Shown in pieces: positions 44,412 to 54,285 of a stretch of DNA of 64,000 bases; the first letter of the stretch is position 1; the number at the start of each line of letters is the position of its first letter. Made by a program: the position numbers and the translations under genes. Source of the DNA: an uncultured Collinsella sp. (GTDB taxonomy: Bacteria > Actinomycetota > Coriobacteriia > Coriobacteriales > Coriobacteriaceae); contig UQID01000001.1 in NCBI GenBank assembly GCA_900541045.1, forward strand, positions 1 through 64,000. Direction: 5' to 3'. The notes beneath the pieces were generated by a model. That model worked only from the letters and a program-made list of their open reading frames with translations. It searched no databases and had not been told where the DNA came from.

Positions 44412-45287
44412 CTACTTCCAAACTGCGAGCGCGGCGGTGCCCAGTACGATGAGGGCGAGACCGATGACGCTGCGTCGTGAGAGTTTTTCGTTGAATGTCA
44501 GGCGCGCAAATAGTACTGATACGACAATCGATAGTTTGTCGATCTGCACCACGACGCTCACCTGGCCTGTGGCGATGGCGTAGTAATAGAGCAGCCACGA
44601 TGCTCCGGTCGCAATGCCCGATGCCGCGAGAAATACGAGTTCGTAGCGGTCTACGTGCACGGCTTGGCCCATCTTGCCTTTAGCTGCCACGATTGCCCAT
44701 GCCATAACCAGTACCACACAGGTACGGATTGCCGTGGCTAGGTTGGACTCGACGCCTTCGATGCCGACCTTGGCAAGGATGGACGTGAGCGCCGCGAACA
44801 CGGCGGCGCCGAGGGCGTAAGCGAGCCAGGTCCGGTCTTGCTGCCGCTCGGGTCCGGCAGACTGCTTCTTCTCGATCATTAAAAACGTGCCGAGGGTGAT
44901 GACAGCGGTTCCCACGAGCTTAACCGCAAGGTTGCTCGTCTCGCCAAAAAGCACGATGGCGATCAGTGCAGCGAGTACGGTGCTCATCTTGTCGACCGGT
45001 ACGACCTTATTGACGTCTCCGATGCCCAACGCCTTAAAGTAACAGATCCACGAAGCACCGGTAGCGAGTCCCGAGAGGACGAGAAAGAGCCAGGATCTGG
45101 GTTCGATGCTGCCAATGGTTCCAATGGATCCAGAAATGCCCGCCATTGCCCAGGCGAAAACGAGCACCACGCAGGTGCGAATGGCCGTCGCGACATCGGA
45201 GTCGGTCTGCTTGATGCCGCATTTGGCCAGGACAGATGTGACGCCGGCAAAGAAAGCCGACACAAATGCTGCTGCGACCCACGACAC
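44412..45287 (-). CDS. EamA/DMT family transporter
   Basis: 291 residues from GTG 45287 (GGGGAGG upstream). Two EamA repeats of five helices each: VSAFFAGVTSVLAKCGI and VFAALTSILAKVGIEGV begin the halves, and each has a GASW(I/L)xYYxALG-type motif (GASWICYFKALGIGDVNKVV, GASWLLYYYAIATGQVS). Metabolite exporter or importer of unknown substrate. Convergent with the ferredoxin gene. Confidence 0.87.
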   Translation of the reverse strand: MSWVAAAFVSAFFAGVTSVLAKCGIKQTDSDVATAIRTCVVLVFAWAMAGISGSIGTIGSIEPRSWLFLVLSGLATGASWICYFKALGIGDVNKVVPVDKMSTVLAALIAIVLFGETSNLAVKLVGTAVITLGTFLMIEKKQSAGPERQQDRTWLAYALGAAVFAALTSILAKVGIEGVESNLATAIRTCVVLVMAWAIVAAKGKMGQAVHVDRYELVFLAASGIATGASWLLYYYAIATGQVSVVVQIDKLSIVVSVLFARLTFNEKLSRRSVIGLALIVLGTAALAVWK

Positions 45288-45425
45288 GGGTGAAATGCCT
45301 CCCCAAAGAACGACCGCGCCAGATTTACGGCGCTCGTCCGATGATACCGTCCCGGCATGAAGCTTTGATATCGCTGTGGTGAGACAGGGGCCATAGTTCG
45401 AGAGGACATTTGGTTAAGGCTCGAA

Positions 45426-45609
45426 TCGAAGGTGAATGGTTTTCCGCGAAGTGAACGAGTAAATCTGGACCCCTGGAACATGCACATTTTTTTCGAACAA
45501 AACTGCAGGATTCTTAGACAAAGACCGCAGGAATTGAGTCCTTAAAAATGTCGATGCTACAGGGCGCTGTTTTTACTCGTTCACTTCTCGGAAAAGTATT
45601 CACCTTCGA
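45426..45609. mobile_element. 184-bp terminal-inverted-repeat element (copy B)
   Basis: 38-bp terminal inverted repeats (45426-45463 and 45572-45609) match except at three positions and contain AGAAGTGAACGAGTAAA or a variant. The central part, read on the plus strand, matches the reverse complement of copy A (CTGCAGGATTC ... GACCGCAGGAATT versus CCGCAGGATTC ... CCGCAGGAAATT). No ORF. It lies in the 450-bp gap upstream of the EamA gene. Confidence 0.65.
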
Positions 45610-45693
45610 TATGCTGACGGTGTCTTTTTGGTTGCCAAGAACTAGACGGCCTGCTGTGAAGGGCGGTGGTGACGCTATGCCGCCTTGTTTCAT

Positions 45694-45727
45694 TGAAAAA
45701 ATAAGCGGGGTACCACCTAAGCTTTTT
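45694..45727 (-). terminator. Terminator after the ABC permease
   Basis: On the minus strand AAAAAAGC and GCTTATTTTTT flank a loop containing GGTGGTACC, ending in a T-run. It lies 11 bp after the permease stop. Confidence 0.55.
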
Positions 45728-45737
45728 TAGCCGTCGA

Positions 45738-46436
45738 TTACAGATCGCGTACTCGATAAACCTTGGTGCTGACAGCGCAGCTGACTGCACATAGCGCGAG
45801 GGCCAGTACGGCAATTCCTGCGCACAGGCAGCCAAGAACGGCAGGATCGGGATTCGCTCCGGCAATCGACATGAGCCAGTTGCTGATGGGGTTGGAGGAG
45901 CTCAGCGTGGCCATGGTGCCGCAACCAAGCAGGGCAAACAGGCCAACGGATAGGCGCAGCGCCTCCATGTGACCAAATCGAAAGAACAGCGGCTGCGCCA
46001 AAAACACCATCATGAGGGAGATGAGCATCGATGCTGCCGAGGCGATTGCGATTTCAAAGACCGTCTGTCCCGTCGAAGGAATGCCCGCGCTGTTGAAGAG
46101 CGGGATGGAGGCGATGCTCAAAAGCGTAGCTGCACATGCCATGACGGCGGAGAAGACAATAACGCTCAGGTAGCGTGCGCGGATGATGTCTTTGCGCGAG
46201 AAGGGCAGCGTTGCCCGGTAGCGCTCCCAACCGTTTTGATTGTCGAAACCGGCCAGTGAGTTCATGACTATGATGGGCGACATGGCACTGACGGCGCAGG
46301 CGCCGGCGCTCATACCGGAATCGCCATCCGACGCGTTGACGAGCGTCAGCACAACGAAGATGAACAAGCCGACGCCCGCAATGCTCGGGATGAGCGTGCG
46401 AACGATGGCGAGTTCGGACATAAAGGCGCGTTTCAT
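45738..46436 (-). CDS. ABC-2 type permease
   Basis: 232 residues with six membrane segments (IAGVGLFIFVVLTLV; VIVFSAVMACAATLLSIASI; ASMLISLMMVFLAQPLFF; LCAGIAVLALALCAVSCAVS). The cytoplasmic loop NQNGWERYRATLPFSRKDIIRARY is characteristic of the ABC2_membrane_5 group. It overlaps the upstream ATPase gene by 4 nt and forms the transporter with it. Operon with the GntR gene resembles the Ytr system. Confidence 0.88.
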   Translation of the reverse strand: MKRAFMSELAIVRTLIPSIAGVGLFIFVVLTLVNASDGDSGMSAGACAVSAMSPIIVMNSLAGFDNQNGWERYRATLPFSRKDIIRARYLSVIVFSAVMACAATLLSIASIPLFNSAGIPSTGQTVFEIAIASAASMLISLMMVFLAQPLFFRFGHMEALRLSVGLFALLGCGTMATLSSSNPISNWLMSIAGANPDPAVLGCLCAGIAVLALALCAVSCAVSTKVYRVRDL

Positions 46437-47314
46437 TTCGAAGCCCCTTTCAGTATGAGGCGCAGATAGTCATCAATGGTTGCCCGATCGCAGGGAATCT
46501 CGGGAAAGGCCTCGAGCGTTTCGCGACGGTTGGGTACGAGTACGTCCACGCTGTAGGCGTGACGGGCGGCACGGGCGCCTTCGACGCAAGCCATAAGCTC
46601 GGCAGCCTGCGATTGGGTGCAGTGGGCGATGCCGGCGCGGTCGGTAATGTCCTCGCGCGGCAGGTCAAAAATAATCGAGCCATTATCGATGCAGATGACG
46701 CGATCAGCGGTGCGATCGAGGTCGGACGTAATGTGGCTCGAGAGCAGCACACTGTGCTGGCCGTCGGCGACAAAGGCAAGCAGCTCATCAAGCAGTTCCT
46801 CGCGTGCCATGGGATCGAGGCCCGCGGTGGCTTCGTCCAAAACGAGCAGCTTGGCCTTGTGACTGAGCGCACAGGCAAGCTGCAGTTTCATGCCCATGCC
46901 GCGGGAGAGGTCCTTGACCTTTGTCTTGGGATCGAGGCCAAATCGGTTGATGAATCCGGCGAACGTTTCGCGGTCCCACGTGGGGTACGCTGGGCCTACG
47001 AGCGACTCGATCTGGCCCACCTTGAGCGTGGAGGGGAAGGGGCACGTGTCCAGGACAAGACCGACGCGGGAGCGTAGATGGCGTTGCGACTCATCGGGCG
47101 CGTCGGCGCCACAGCGCTGCCCAAACAGGTGCACTTCGCCGGCATCGAGCTTTATAAGCCCGAGAGCAGCTCGAATCGTCGTTGTTTTGCCAGCACCGTT
47201 GGCACCAACAAAGCCGATGATCTGGCCAGGCTCCACGGCAAGCGTGACGTCGCGCAGCGAAAAGCGGTCGCTTACAGCGTGTGAGATGCCTTTGAGTTCA
47301 AGCAAGTTTTGCAT
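46433..47314 (-). CDS. ABC transporter ATP-binding protein
   Basis: 293 residues. Walker A GANGAGKTTT (~37), Q-loop GLVLDTCPF, signature LSRGMGMKLQLACAL, Walker B LLVLDEATAGLD, H-loop SSHI. C-terminal ~70 residues form the accessory domain of the YtrB/EcsA type. It pairs with the downstream permease and follows a GntR regulator gene by 23 nt. Confidence 0.93.
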   Translation of the reverse strand: MQNLLELKGISHAVSDRFSLRDVTLAVEPGQIIGFVGANGAGKTTTIRAALGLIKLDAGEVHLFGQRCGADAPDESQRHLRSRVGLVLDTCPFPSTLKVGQIESLVGPAYPTWDRETFAGFINRFGLDPKTKVKDLSRGMGMKLQLACALSHKAKLLVLDEATAGLDPMAREELLDELLAFVADGQHSVLLSSHITSDLDRTADRVICIDNGSIIFDLPREDITDRAGIAHCTQSQAAELMACVEGARAARHAYSVDVLVPNRRETLEAFPEIPCDRATIDDYLRLILKGASK

Positions 47315-47337
47315 GGTATAGCCTTTCTTGCAGATGG

Positions 47338-47718
47338 CTACTGCATGGTTTCGGGGGCTACCAGGTCGAGCATCTCGTGCAGTTTGTCGCGCGTGACGCC
47401 CAGGGTTTCGGCTTGGCTCGCCGCTTTCGCAAGTAGCTCTTCGATATGGCAGAGCTGGTTTTCGCGCAAAAGCTCCTGGTTGCCCTCGGCGACAAAACAG
47501 CCCTTGCCCTGCACGGTGCAGATAAAGCCAAGCTGCTCCAAGTCGGCGTAGGCACGCTTGGTGGTGATTACGCTCACGCCCAGGTCGCTCGCGAGTGCAC
47601 GGATGCTGGGGAGTTTGGCTCCCGCAGCGAGCGTGCCCGATAAGATCTGAGCTTTGACCTGCGAGGTTATCTGCTCGTAGATGGGCTTATCGCTCGAATT
47701 GGATAGGATGATGTCCAC
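47338..47718 (-). CDS. GntR-family repressor, YtrA type
   Basis: 126 residues. Winged helix KPIYEQITSQVKAQILSGTL, LPSIRALASDLGVSVITTKRAYADLEQLGF, then a short helical tail (residues ~75-126) without ligand domain, typical of the YtrA subfamily that autoregulates a neighbouring ABC operon. A palindromic site overlaps its promoter. Confidence 0.92.
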   Translation of the reverse strand: MDIILSNSSDKPIYEQITSQVKAQILSGTLAAGAKLPSIRALASDLGVSVITTKRAYADLEQLGFICTVQGKGCFVAEGNQELLRENQLCHIEELLAKAASQAETLGVTRDKLHEMLDLVAPETMQ

Positions 47719-47745
47719 AGCGGCTCCTTAGCTGTTGGGCTACAC

Positions 47746-47779
47746 GTGTATATAACCGGTAAGCACAGTATATATACAC
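47746..47779. promoter_or_regulatory. Probable GntR (YtrA-type) operator
   Basis: GTGTATATA (47746-47754) and TATATACAC (47771-47779) are an inverted pair 16 bp apart. The second half-site extends to AGTATATATACACT. The site lies 28-61 bp before the gntR start codon and overlaps AT-rich -10-like sequence. Confidence 0.6.
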
Positions 47780-47844
47780 TATGCACAGTAATGCAAGAGC
47801 TAAATGTGGAATAGACCATCGGCGCCGCGCTTGCTCCAAAACAA

Positions 47845-48138
47845 TCTCAATCTGTAACACCTGAGTCCGTTTTTGGTCGCCTGCTGTTACAGATTGAGAT
47901 GCTATTTGCTCGCCTGCCTATTTGTCTCAATCTGTAACAGTAAGAGTCGATTTGCGCGGCTAGATGTTACAGAACGAGACATTGGCTGCCTGCCTTTCCG
48001 TTTATCTCGATTTGTAACAGCTAGACCCAATTTGGGCGGTCAGATGTTACAGATTGAGATTGTGCCGGCGGACAAGTTCGTTTGTCTCAATCTGTAACAG
48101 ATGGGGGGCCAAATAAGCTCTGCTGTTACAGATTGAGA
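47845..48138. repeat. Array of eight alternating inverted 15-bp repeats, 40-bp period
   Basis: Forward copies (TCTCAATCTGTAACA) start at 47845, 47925, 48005 and 48085; reverse copies (TGTTACAGATTGAGA) start at 47885, 47965, 48045 and 48124. Starts are exactly 40 bp apart (last step 39). Six copies are identical, one has two changes (AGAACGAGA), one has two (TCTCGATTTG). Spacers are 24-25 bp; those inside F-R pairs resemble one another, as do those in R-F pairs, so the array evolved as an 80-bp tandem unit with conserved arms and diverged spacers. It fills the gap between gntR and prfC. Neither CRISPR nor attC layout. Confidence 0.85.
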
Positions 48139-48230
48139 CAGTCTGCTGCAGAATACTTTCGATAACTAGCCGTTCACGTTCTGACTGATGAATTTGTCCT
48201 GATAGGTGCCCTATGCCGAGATTTCGCGGC

Positions 48231-48236
48231 TACAAT
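48231..48236 (+). promoter_or_regulatory. TACAAT -10 element before prfC
   Basis: TACAAT 48 bp before the prfC start codon; no strong -35 match at the usual distance. Confidence 0.4.
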
Positions 48237-48283
48237 AGTACGGTTACATCGACGTAATGCACTTAATGCAAGAAAGGATCCGC

Positions 48284-49897
<1,614 letters not shown>

Positions 49898-49997
49898 CGC
49901 ATCGGCGCGGTGGCCCTGCGAGGCTGCCGTGCCGCTTGCTTGCCTGATGCCGTGTGAGCGGCTATCATACCCACCGTCGTCTCAAGACCGGGGCGTC

Positions 49998-50053
49998 CGA
50001 GCAGTTCGGGTCCGATATCCTGCTCGTTAAACCTAAAACCAAAGGAGTACATA
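49998..50053 (+). promoter_or_regulatory. Candidate preQ1-I riboswitch
   Basis: A 7-bp stem CGAGCAG (49998-50004) / CTGCTCG (50020-50026) encloses a loop beginning TTCGGGT. It is followed by an A-rich tail TTAAACCTAAAACC leading into AAAGGAG. Loop GGGT can pair with tail ACC to form an H-type pseudoknot that would hide the ribosome binding site. That is the plan of class I preQ1 riboswitches, and the downstream gene is a VUT (queuosine-precursor) transporter. Confidence 0.55.
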
Positions 50054-50776
50054 ATGATCAAGAAGGTCATGGAGGACTACAAGGTTCTGTTGCGGAGCAT
50101 TCCCGCGGCAACGGTTTCGCTGTTTTTCGTGAGTGTCATCATGATGAACCTGCTGGCCAACAAGGAGCTTATCAGCCTGCCGTATCTGGCACTCGATTGC
50201 GGCTTTGTGGTGAGCTGGGTCTCGTTTTTGTGCCAGGACATGATCTGCAAGCGCTTTGGCGCCAAGGCATCCATCAAAATCTCTATCCTCGCACTAGCGG
50301 TCAACCTGGCCGTGAGCCTGTGCTTTTGGGCATGCTCGCTCACGCCCGGTATGTGGGGCGCCTACTACGACACCGGCATGATCGAGGTCAACACCGCCCT
50401 TAACGCCACCATCGGCGGCACCTGGTACGTGGTGCTGGGCTCTTCGCTGGCAATGCTCGTTTCTGCCGTGGTTAATTCCACGCTCAACCAGTCGCTCGGC
50501 CGTATGCTCAAAAAGAATAACTTTGCGAGCTTCGCCTTCCGCTCCTATGTGTCCACGGGTGTTGGCCAGTTTATCGACAACCTGGTCTTTGCCATTGTGG
50601 TGAGCCACACGTTCTTTGGTTGGACCTGGGTGCAGGTCCTTATGTGCTCGCTGACCGGCGCTGTTGCCGAGCTGCTGTGCGAGGTCTTCCTGAGCCCCGT
50701 GGGCTACAAGGTCGTGCGCGGCTGGGAGCGCGAGAATGTGGGCTCCGAGTACCTCGAGCGCCACGCAACCGCCTAA
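50054..50776 (+). CDS. VUT family (YhhQ-like) putative queuosine-precursor transporter
   Basis: 240 residues with about six membrane segments (VSLFFVSVIMMNLLANKEL, LAVNLAVSLCFWACS, VVLGSSLAMLVSAVVNSTLN). RSYVSTGVGQFIDNLVFAIV matches the DUF165/VUT signature (R-x-x-x-S-x-x-x-x-x-x-D). Known members import preQ0/preQ1 or queuine for tRNA modification. A preQ1-like leader precedes it. A SDR gene follows after 9 nt. Confidence 0.88.
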   Translation: MIKKVMEDYKVLLRSIPAATVSLFFVSVIMMNLLANKELISLPYLALDCGFVVSWVSFLCQDMICKRFGAKASIKISILALAVNLAVSLCFWACSLTPGMWGAYYDTGMIEVNTALNATIGGTWYVVLGSSLAMLVSAVVNSTLNQSLGRMLKKNNFASFAFRSYVSTGVGQFIDNLVFAIVVSHTFFGWTWVQVLMCSLTGAVAELLCEVFLSPVGYKVVRGWERENVGSEYLERHATA

Positions 50777-50785
50777 GGAGCAAGT

Positions 50786-51466
50786 ATGCGGGTTTTGATC
50801 ACGGGCGCTTCGGGCGGTATCGGAGCCGCGTGCGTGCAGCGCTTTTTGGACGAGGGCCACGAGGTCGTGGGCTTTGATCTGCTGCCGGCGGCGATCGAAC
50901 ACGAGCGCTACCGCCATCTGATTGTTGATGTCCGCGAGCCTAACTCGTTTCCAGGCGACCTTGAGCCTCAGGTGATCGTGAACGTTGCCGGTACGCAGGA
51001 TTCGGCCGACGACATCGCCGCCAACCTGTATGGCACCATCAACGTGACCGAGCGCTACGCCTTTGCGGGGGAGGGGCTTGCCGCCAAGCCGGCGCCGGCT
51101 ATCAAATCCGTGGTCAATGTGGGGTCGGCGAGCGGGCATACGGGATCGGAGTTTCCCGCCTATGCCGCCAGCAAGGGCGGCGTTATCGCCTATACCAAGA
51201 ACCTTGCAAACCGCTTGGCACCGCAGGCCATCGCCAACAGTGTGGACCCGGGCGGCGTTATCACACCGCTCAACCGTTGCGTGATGGAAGACGAGCACCT
51301 GTGGAACCAGATTATGGAGCTCACGCCGCTTAAACGCTGGGCCACCGCCCAAGAGATTGCCGAGTGGATCTACTTTGTGGGCGTGACCAATCGGTTTATG
51401 ACCGGGCAGAGCCTGCTGATTGATGGCGGCGAGGCCGGCCGCACACAATTTATTTGGCCCGAATAG
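50786..51466 (+). CDS. Short-chain dehydrogenase/reductase
   Basis: 226 residues. Rossmann motif TGASGGIGAACV at the N-terminus, NVAG (NVAGTQD) strand, active-site YAASKGG (Tyr-x3-Lys near 130) after a catalytic Ser (GSASGH), and DPGGVITPL. NAD(P)-dependent oxidoreductase of unknown substrate. The GXXXGXG Arg/Asp pattern does not decide NAD versus NADP. Downstream of the VUT gene, terminator follows. Confidence 0.9.
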   Translation: MRVLITGASGGIGAACVQRFLDEGHEVVGFDLLPAAIEHERYRHLIVDVREPNSFPGDLEPQVIVNVAGTQDSADDIAANLYGTINVTERYAFAGEGLAAKPAPAIKSVVNVGSASGHTGSEFPAYAASKGGVIAYTKNLANRLAPQAIANSVDPGGVITPLNRCVMEDEHLWNQIMELTPLKRWATAQEIAEWIYFVGVTNRFMTGQSLLIDGGEAGRTQFIWPE

Positions 51467-51467
51467 G

Positions 51468-51503
51468 AAACGCGCCCGATGGAAAGCCGTCGGGCGCGTT
51501 TTT
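51468..51503. terminator. Bidirectional terminator between SDR and ung
   Basis: A 12-bp perfect stem (AAACGCGCCCGA / TCGGGCGCGTTT) with a 10-nt loop and T/A runs at both sides, between convergent genes. Confidence 0.88.
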
Positions 51504-51516
51504 GATGTATCGATTT

Positions 51517-52242
51517 TTAGCCGAGGCAAGTCCAGTTGACGGGGGTCGAGCCGTGCTGTTCGAGTAGCCGATTGGCTGCCGAGAAGGGGCGCGACCCTAT
51601 AAAGGCGGGGAGTTCTGCCGTGGCGCGGTTGGCCGAAAGCGGCGAGGGGTGCGTAGAAGCCAGGCAGAACTTGCCGGTTGCCTTGCCCGCGCCGATCGCG
51701 TCGAGCTTGCCCTCAACCATTTGCTGGGCAAAGCGGCCCCATGCCAAAAAGACGACCGGCTGGGGCAGTTGACAGCAGCGTTCGATAATATAGTCGGTGA
51801 GCGTGCTCCAGCCCAGCTTGGCGTGCGAATTGGCGGCATGCTCGCGCACGGTGAGCGTGGTGTTAAGGAGCAGGACGCCCTGTTGTGCCCATGGGGTTAG
51901 GTCTCCCGTGGCAGGAATGGGGCAGTCCAGATCGGCTTTGAGTTCCTTATAGATGTTGCGCAGGCTCGGCGGCAACTTGGTTTGCGTCGCGGGGACCGAG
52001 AACGATAACCCCATGGCCTGGTTGGGTCCGTGATAGGGATCTTGACCCAAAATGACAACTTTGACCTGGTCGGCCGGCGTATAGGCGAGGGCATTGAGGA
52101 TGTCGTCTTGTGCCGGGTAGATGGTTTGCTCGGCACGCAAAAGGGCGATGCGCTCGAGCAGCTGGTTCGTCGTGTCACGTACCGGCTGCGGCGCATCGCC
52201 CAACCAAGTTGCTATGTTGCGGTCGCGGGTTGCGGTGTCCAT
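51517..52242 (-). CDS. ung: Uracil-DNA glycosylase
   Basis: 241 residues; ATG after AAAGGAG. Family 1 UDG: water-activating loop GQDPYHGPNQAMGLSFSV, GVLLLNTTLTV, uracil-binding VVFLAWGRFAQ and the Leu-loop STHPSPLSANR. It removes uracil from DNA in base-excision repair. Full length. Confidence 0.95.
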   Translation of the reverse strand: MDTATRDRNIATWLGDAPQPVRDTTNQLLERIALLRAEQTIYPAQDDILNALAYTPADQVKVVILGQDPYHGPNQAMGLSFSVPATQTKLPPSLRNIYKELKADLDCPIPATGDLTPWAQQGVLLLNTTLTVREHAANSHAKLGWSTLTDYIIERCCQLPQPVVFLAWGRFAQQMVEGKLDAIGAGKATGKFCLASTHPSPLSANRATAELPAFIGSRPFSAANRLLEQHGSTPVNWTCLG

Positions 52243-52330
52243 GGGGCTCCTTTATGGCAGATGCTCTGTTGGCATCTATTGTAAAGGCGCACCGGTTGCC
52301 TTTATGCCGCGGCTGCATAAGGAGTGGGGC

Positions 52331-53233
52331 CTACGAGACGCGCTCGGGCGCTCCTGCCATACGAGCCTGTCCATGCGCGCGAAGGCGCGGAAGCTCGACG
52401 GTTGCCACCATGACGCCGGTGAGGATGAGGGCGGCGCCAAAGAAGGCGATGGGGCTCAGGACCTCGCCGACCAAGAAGAACGAGAAGACGGCCGAGCAGA
52501 CCGGCTCGAGCGAGAAGGCGAAGCCGGTGGTTTCGGCAGGCACGTGGGGCTGCACGAGCGTTTGGGTGATAAAGCCATAGGCAGAGCAAATGAGTGCGAG
52601 CGCAACGATAACGACGATTTCGCTGGGCGTGCCGGGAAGCGTGAAGCCGCCAAAGGCGCATGCGGCGATGCCCGAGAACAAGCCGCCGAAGCCCAGCTGC
52701 CAAACGCCCAGGGCCAGCGGATCGACTTCTTCGACAAAGCGCTTGGCCACGATAATGTGGCTGGCATAGATAAAGGCCGAGAGCAGCATGATGAGCGCGC
52801 CCGGGTTCAGGCTAGTAAAGTCGGCGCCCGAGAGCAGCAGCATGCCGCAGGTGACGATGGCGGTGCCGAGGAGCACCTTGCGCTCGGGGGCGCGGCGCAG
52901 CAGGGCCGCGTTGGCAAACGGCACGATCACGACGGTCAGGCTCTGCAAAAAGCCGGCAGTGGAGGCGGGGGTAAGGCTGGAGCCCAAGCACATGCAGGTG
53001 AGCTCGGTTGCCATGATGGCGCCGATGATGGCGGCGCGAACCATCAGGTCGCGGTTAATGCGCAGCGCGTGCTTGTGGAAGAGCAGCAGGCAGGCCACAA
53101 AGGCGATGATGCAGCGCAGCGCGACGATGCTCGTGGCGTTCATGCTGTCCATGCCGATCTTCATGAGAGGGTACGAAAAGCCCCATGCGACGGGAACGGA
53201 AAATGAGAGCGCGATTGCTTTTTTGCGATCCAT
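52331..53233 (-). CDS. EamA/DMT family transporter
   Basis: 300 residues, ten membrane helices in two EamA halves (FSVPVAWGFSYPLMKIGMD; LSAFIYASHIIVAKRFVEEV). Preceded by AAAAGGAG. Divergently transcribed from a LysR-type regulator 158 bp away, a common arrangement for substrate-inducible exporters; the LysR probably controls it. Different subgroup from the EamA at 44412. Confidence 0.88.
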   Translation of the reverse strand: MDRKKAIALSFSVPVAWGFSYPLMKIGMDSMNATSIVALRCIIAFVACLLLFHKHALRINRDLMVRAAIIGAIMATELTCMCLGSSLTPASTAGFLQSLTVVIVPFANAALLRRAPERKVLLGTAIVTCGMLLLSGADFTSLNPGALIMLLSAFIYASHIIVAKRFVEEVDPLALGVWQLGFGGLFSGIAACAFGGFTLPGTPSEIVVIVALALICSAYGFITQTLVQPHVPAETTGFAFSLEPVCSAVFSFFLVGEVLSPIAFFGAALILTGVMVATVELPRLRAHGQARMAGAPERVS

Positions 53234-53391
53234 GGGACTCCTTTTGTTACAGAACGGTTTCGTAAAAAGGATTCTGCTCTCAGATGTGGATGTAGTAAAG
53301 CGAATGTATCTTCAGTATGATTAAGAAATGCTAATGTTGGCAGAAAAAGCGCTGGCAAAACGTTTTACGGCTGCATTGATGTGGAGGCACG

Positions 53392-54258
53392 ATGGCATCG
53401 CGGTATCAGATTGTTTGTATGGTGGTCGATCGCGGCAGTCTTAAGGGCGCGGCGGACGAGTTGGGCTATACGCAAAGTGCGGTGAGCCAGGCCGTCAAGG
53501 CGCTCGAGCGCGAGCTGGGCACCACGCTTATCGAGCGCGGAAAGCAGGGCGTTTCGCTTACGCGCGATGGCAAGCAGTATCTGCCGTACCTGCGCCAGAT
53601 TGTGACCGCCGAGGCCGAGCTCGAGGGCAAGCGCCAGGAGCTGCTGGGGCTTTCGTCGACCGATATTCGCATCGCGACGTTTACCAACGTGAGCCGTACC
53701 GTGCTGCCGCGTGTGATCCGCGACTTTGGTACGCTGCACCCGGGCGTACGCTTTACCCTCAAGCAGGGCGATTACACGCGCAACGCTCAGTGGGTGCACG
53801 ACGGCGTGGTGGATTTTTGCTTTACGGCGCGCGGGTTTACCGCAGGCCTCGAGAAGCGTGTGGTCTATCACGACGAGTTGGTGGCGCTGCTGCCGGCTGC
53901 GCATCCGCTGGCGGCAAAGGAAAAGGTGACGCTCGCCGACCTGGCGTCCGAGCCCTTTGTGCTGCTGGATGAGGGCGAACAGAGCCTGGTGCTCGATGCA
54001 TTTGCGACACATGGGCTGTCGCCGCACGTGACGAGTGAGGTGACTGACGACTACACCATCATGGCGATGGTGGAGGAGGGCCTAGGCGTGAGCATGCTCT
54101 ACCGTCGTACTGTGGAGGGCATGCGAGCCGATATTCGTGTGCGACCCATCGTGCATGCTCCCTCGCGCGACGTAGTGGCAGCTTGGCGCAGCTGGGATAC
54201 CATGCCTATCGCCACGAGGCGCTTTATCGACTATATGAGCTCGCATATTGTCAATTAA
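53392..54258 (+). CDS. LysR-family transcriptional regulator
   Basis: 288 residues. N-terminal winged helix begins unusually early (MASRYQIVCMVVDRGSLKGA, ADELGYTQSAVSQAVKALERELG), then the effector-binding domain (RIATFTNVSRTVLPRVIRDF; LHPGVRFTLKQGD; VARLP-like EEGLGVSMLYRRT). Divergent to the EamA transporter, which it probably regulates. Confidence 0.92.
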   Translation: MASRYQIVCMVVDRGSLKGAADELGYTQSAVSQAVKALERELGTTLIERGKQGVSLTRDGKQYLPYLRQIVTAEAELEGKRQELLGLSSTDIRIATFTNVSRTVLPRVIRDFGTLHPGVRFTLKQGDYTRNAQWVHDGVVDFCFTARGFTAGLEKRVVYHDELVALLPAAHPLAAKEKVTLADLASEPFVLLDEGEQSLVLDAFATHGLSPHVTSEVTDDYTIMAMVEEGLGVSMLYRRTVEGMRADIRVRPIVHAPSRDVVAAWRSWDTMPIATRRFIDYMSSHIVN

Positions 54259-54285
54259 TGACTAGCGTGGCGTTGAGTGCGGTGT

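Noticed and set aside
45690..45730. T-box riboswitch motif on the minus strand (AGGTGGTACCCCGC resembles AGGGTGGTACCGCG)
   Set aside because: There is no room for the specifier stem: the permease gene ends 11 bp upstream, and the sequence is explained by a terminator hairpin.
47845..48138. CRISPR array
   Set aside because: Repeats alternate in orientation, are only 15 bp, the spacers resemble each other in alternate positions, and no cas gene is near.
47845..48138. Integron attC array
   Set aside because: The arm ends (TGTAAC / GTTACA) do not fit RYYYAAC / GTTRRRY, no integrase or gene cassettes are present, and the period is constant at 40 bp.
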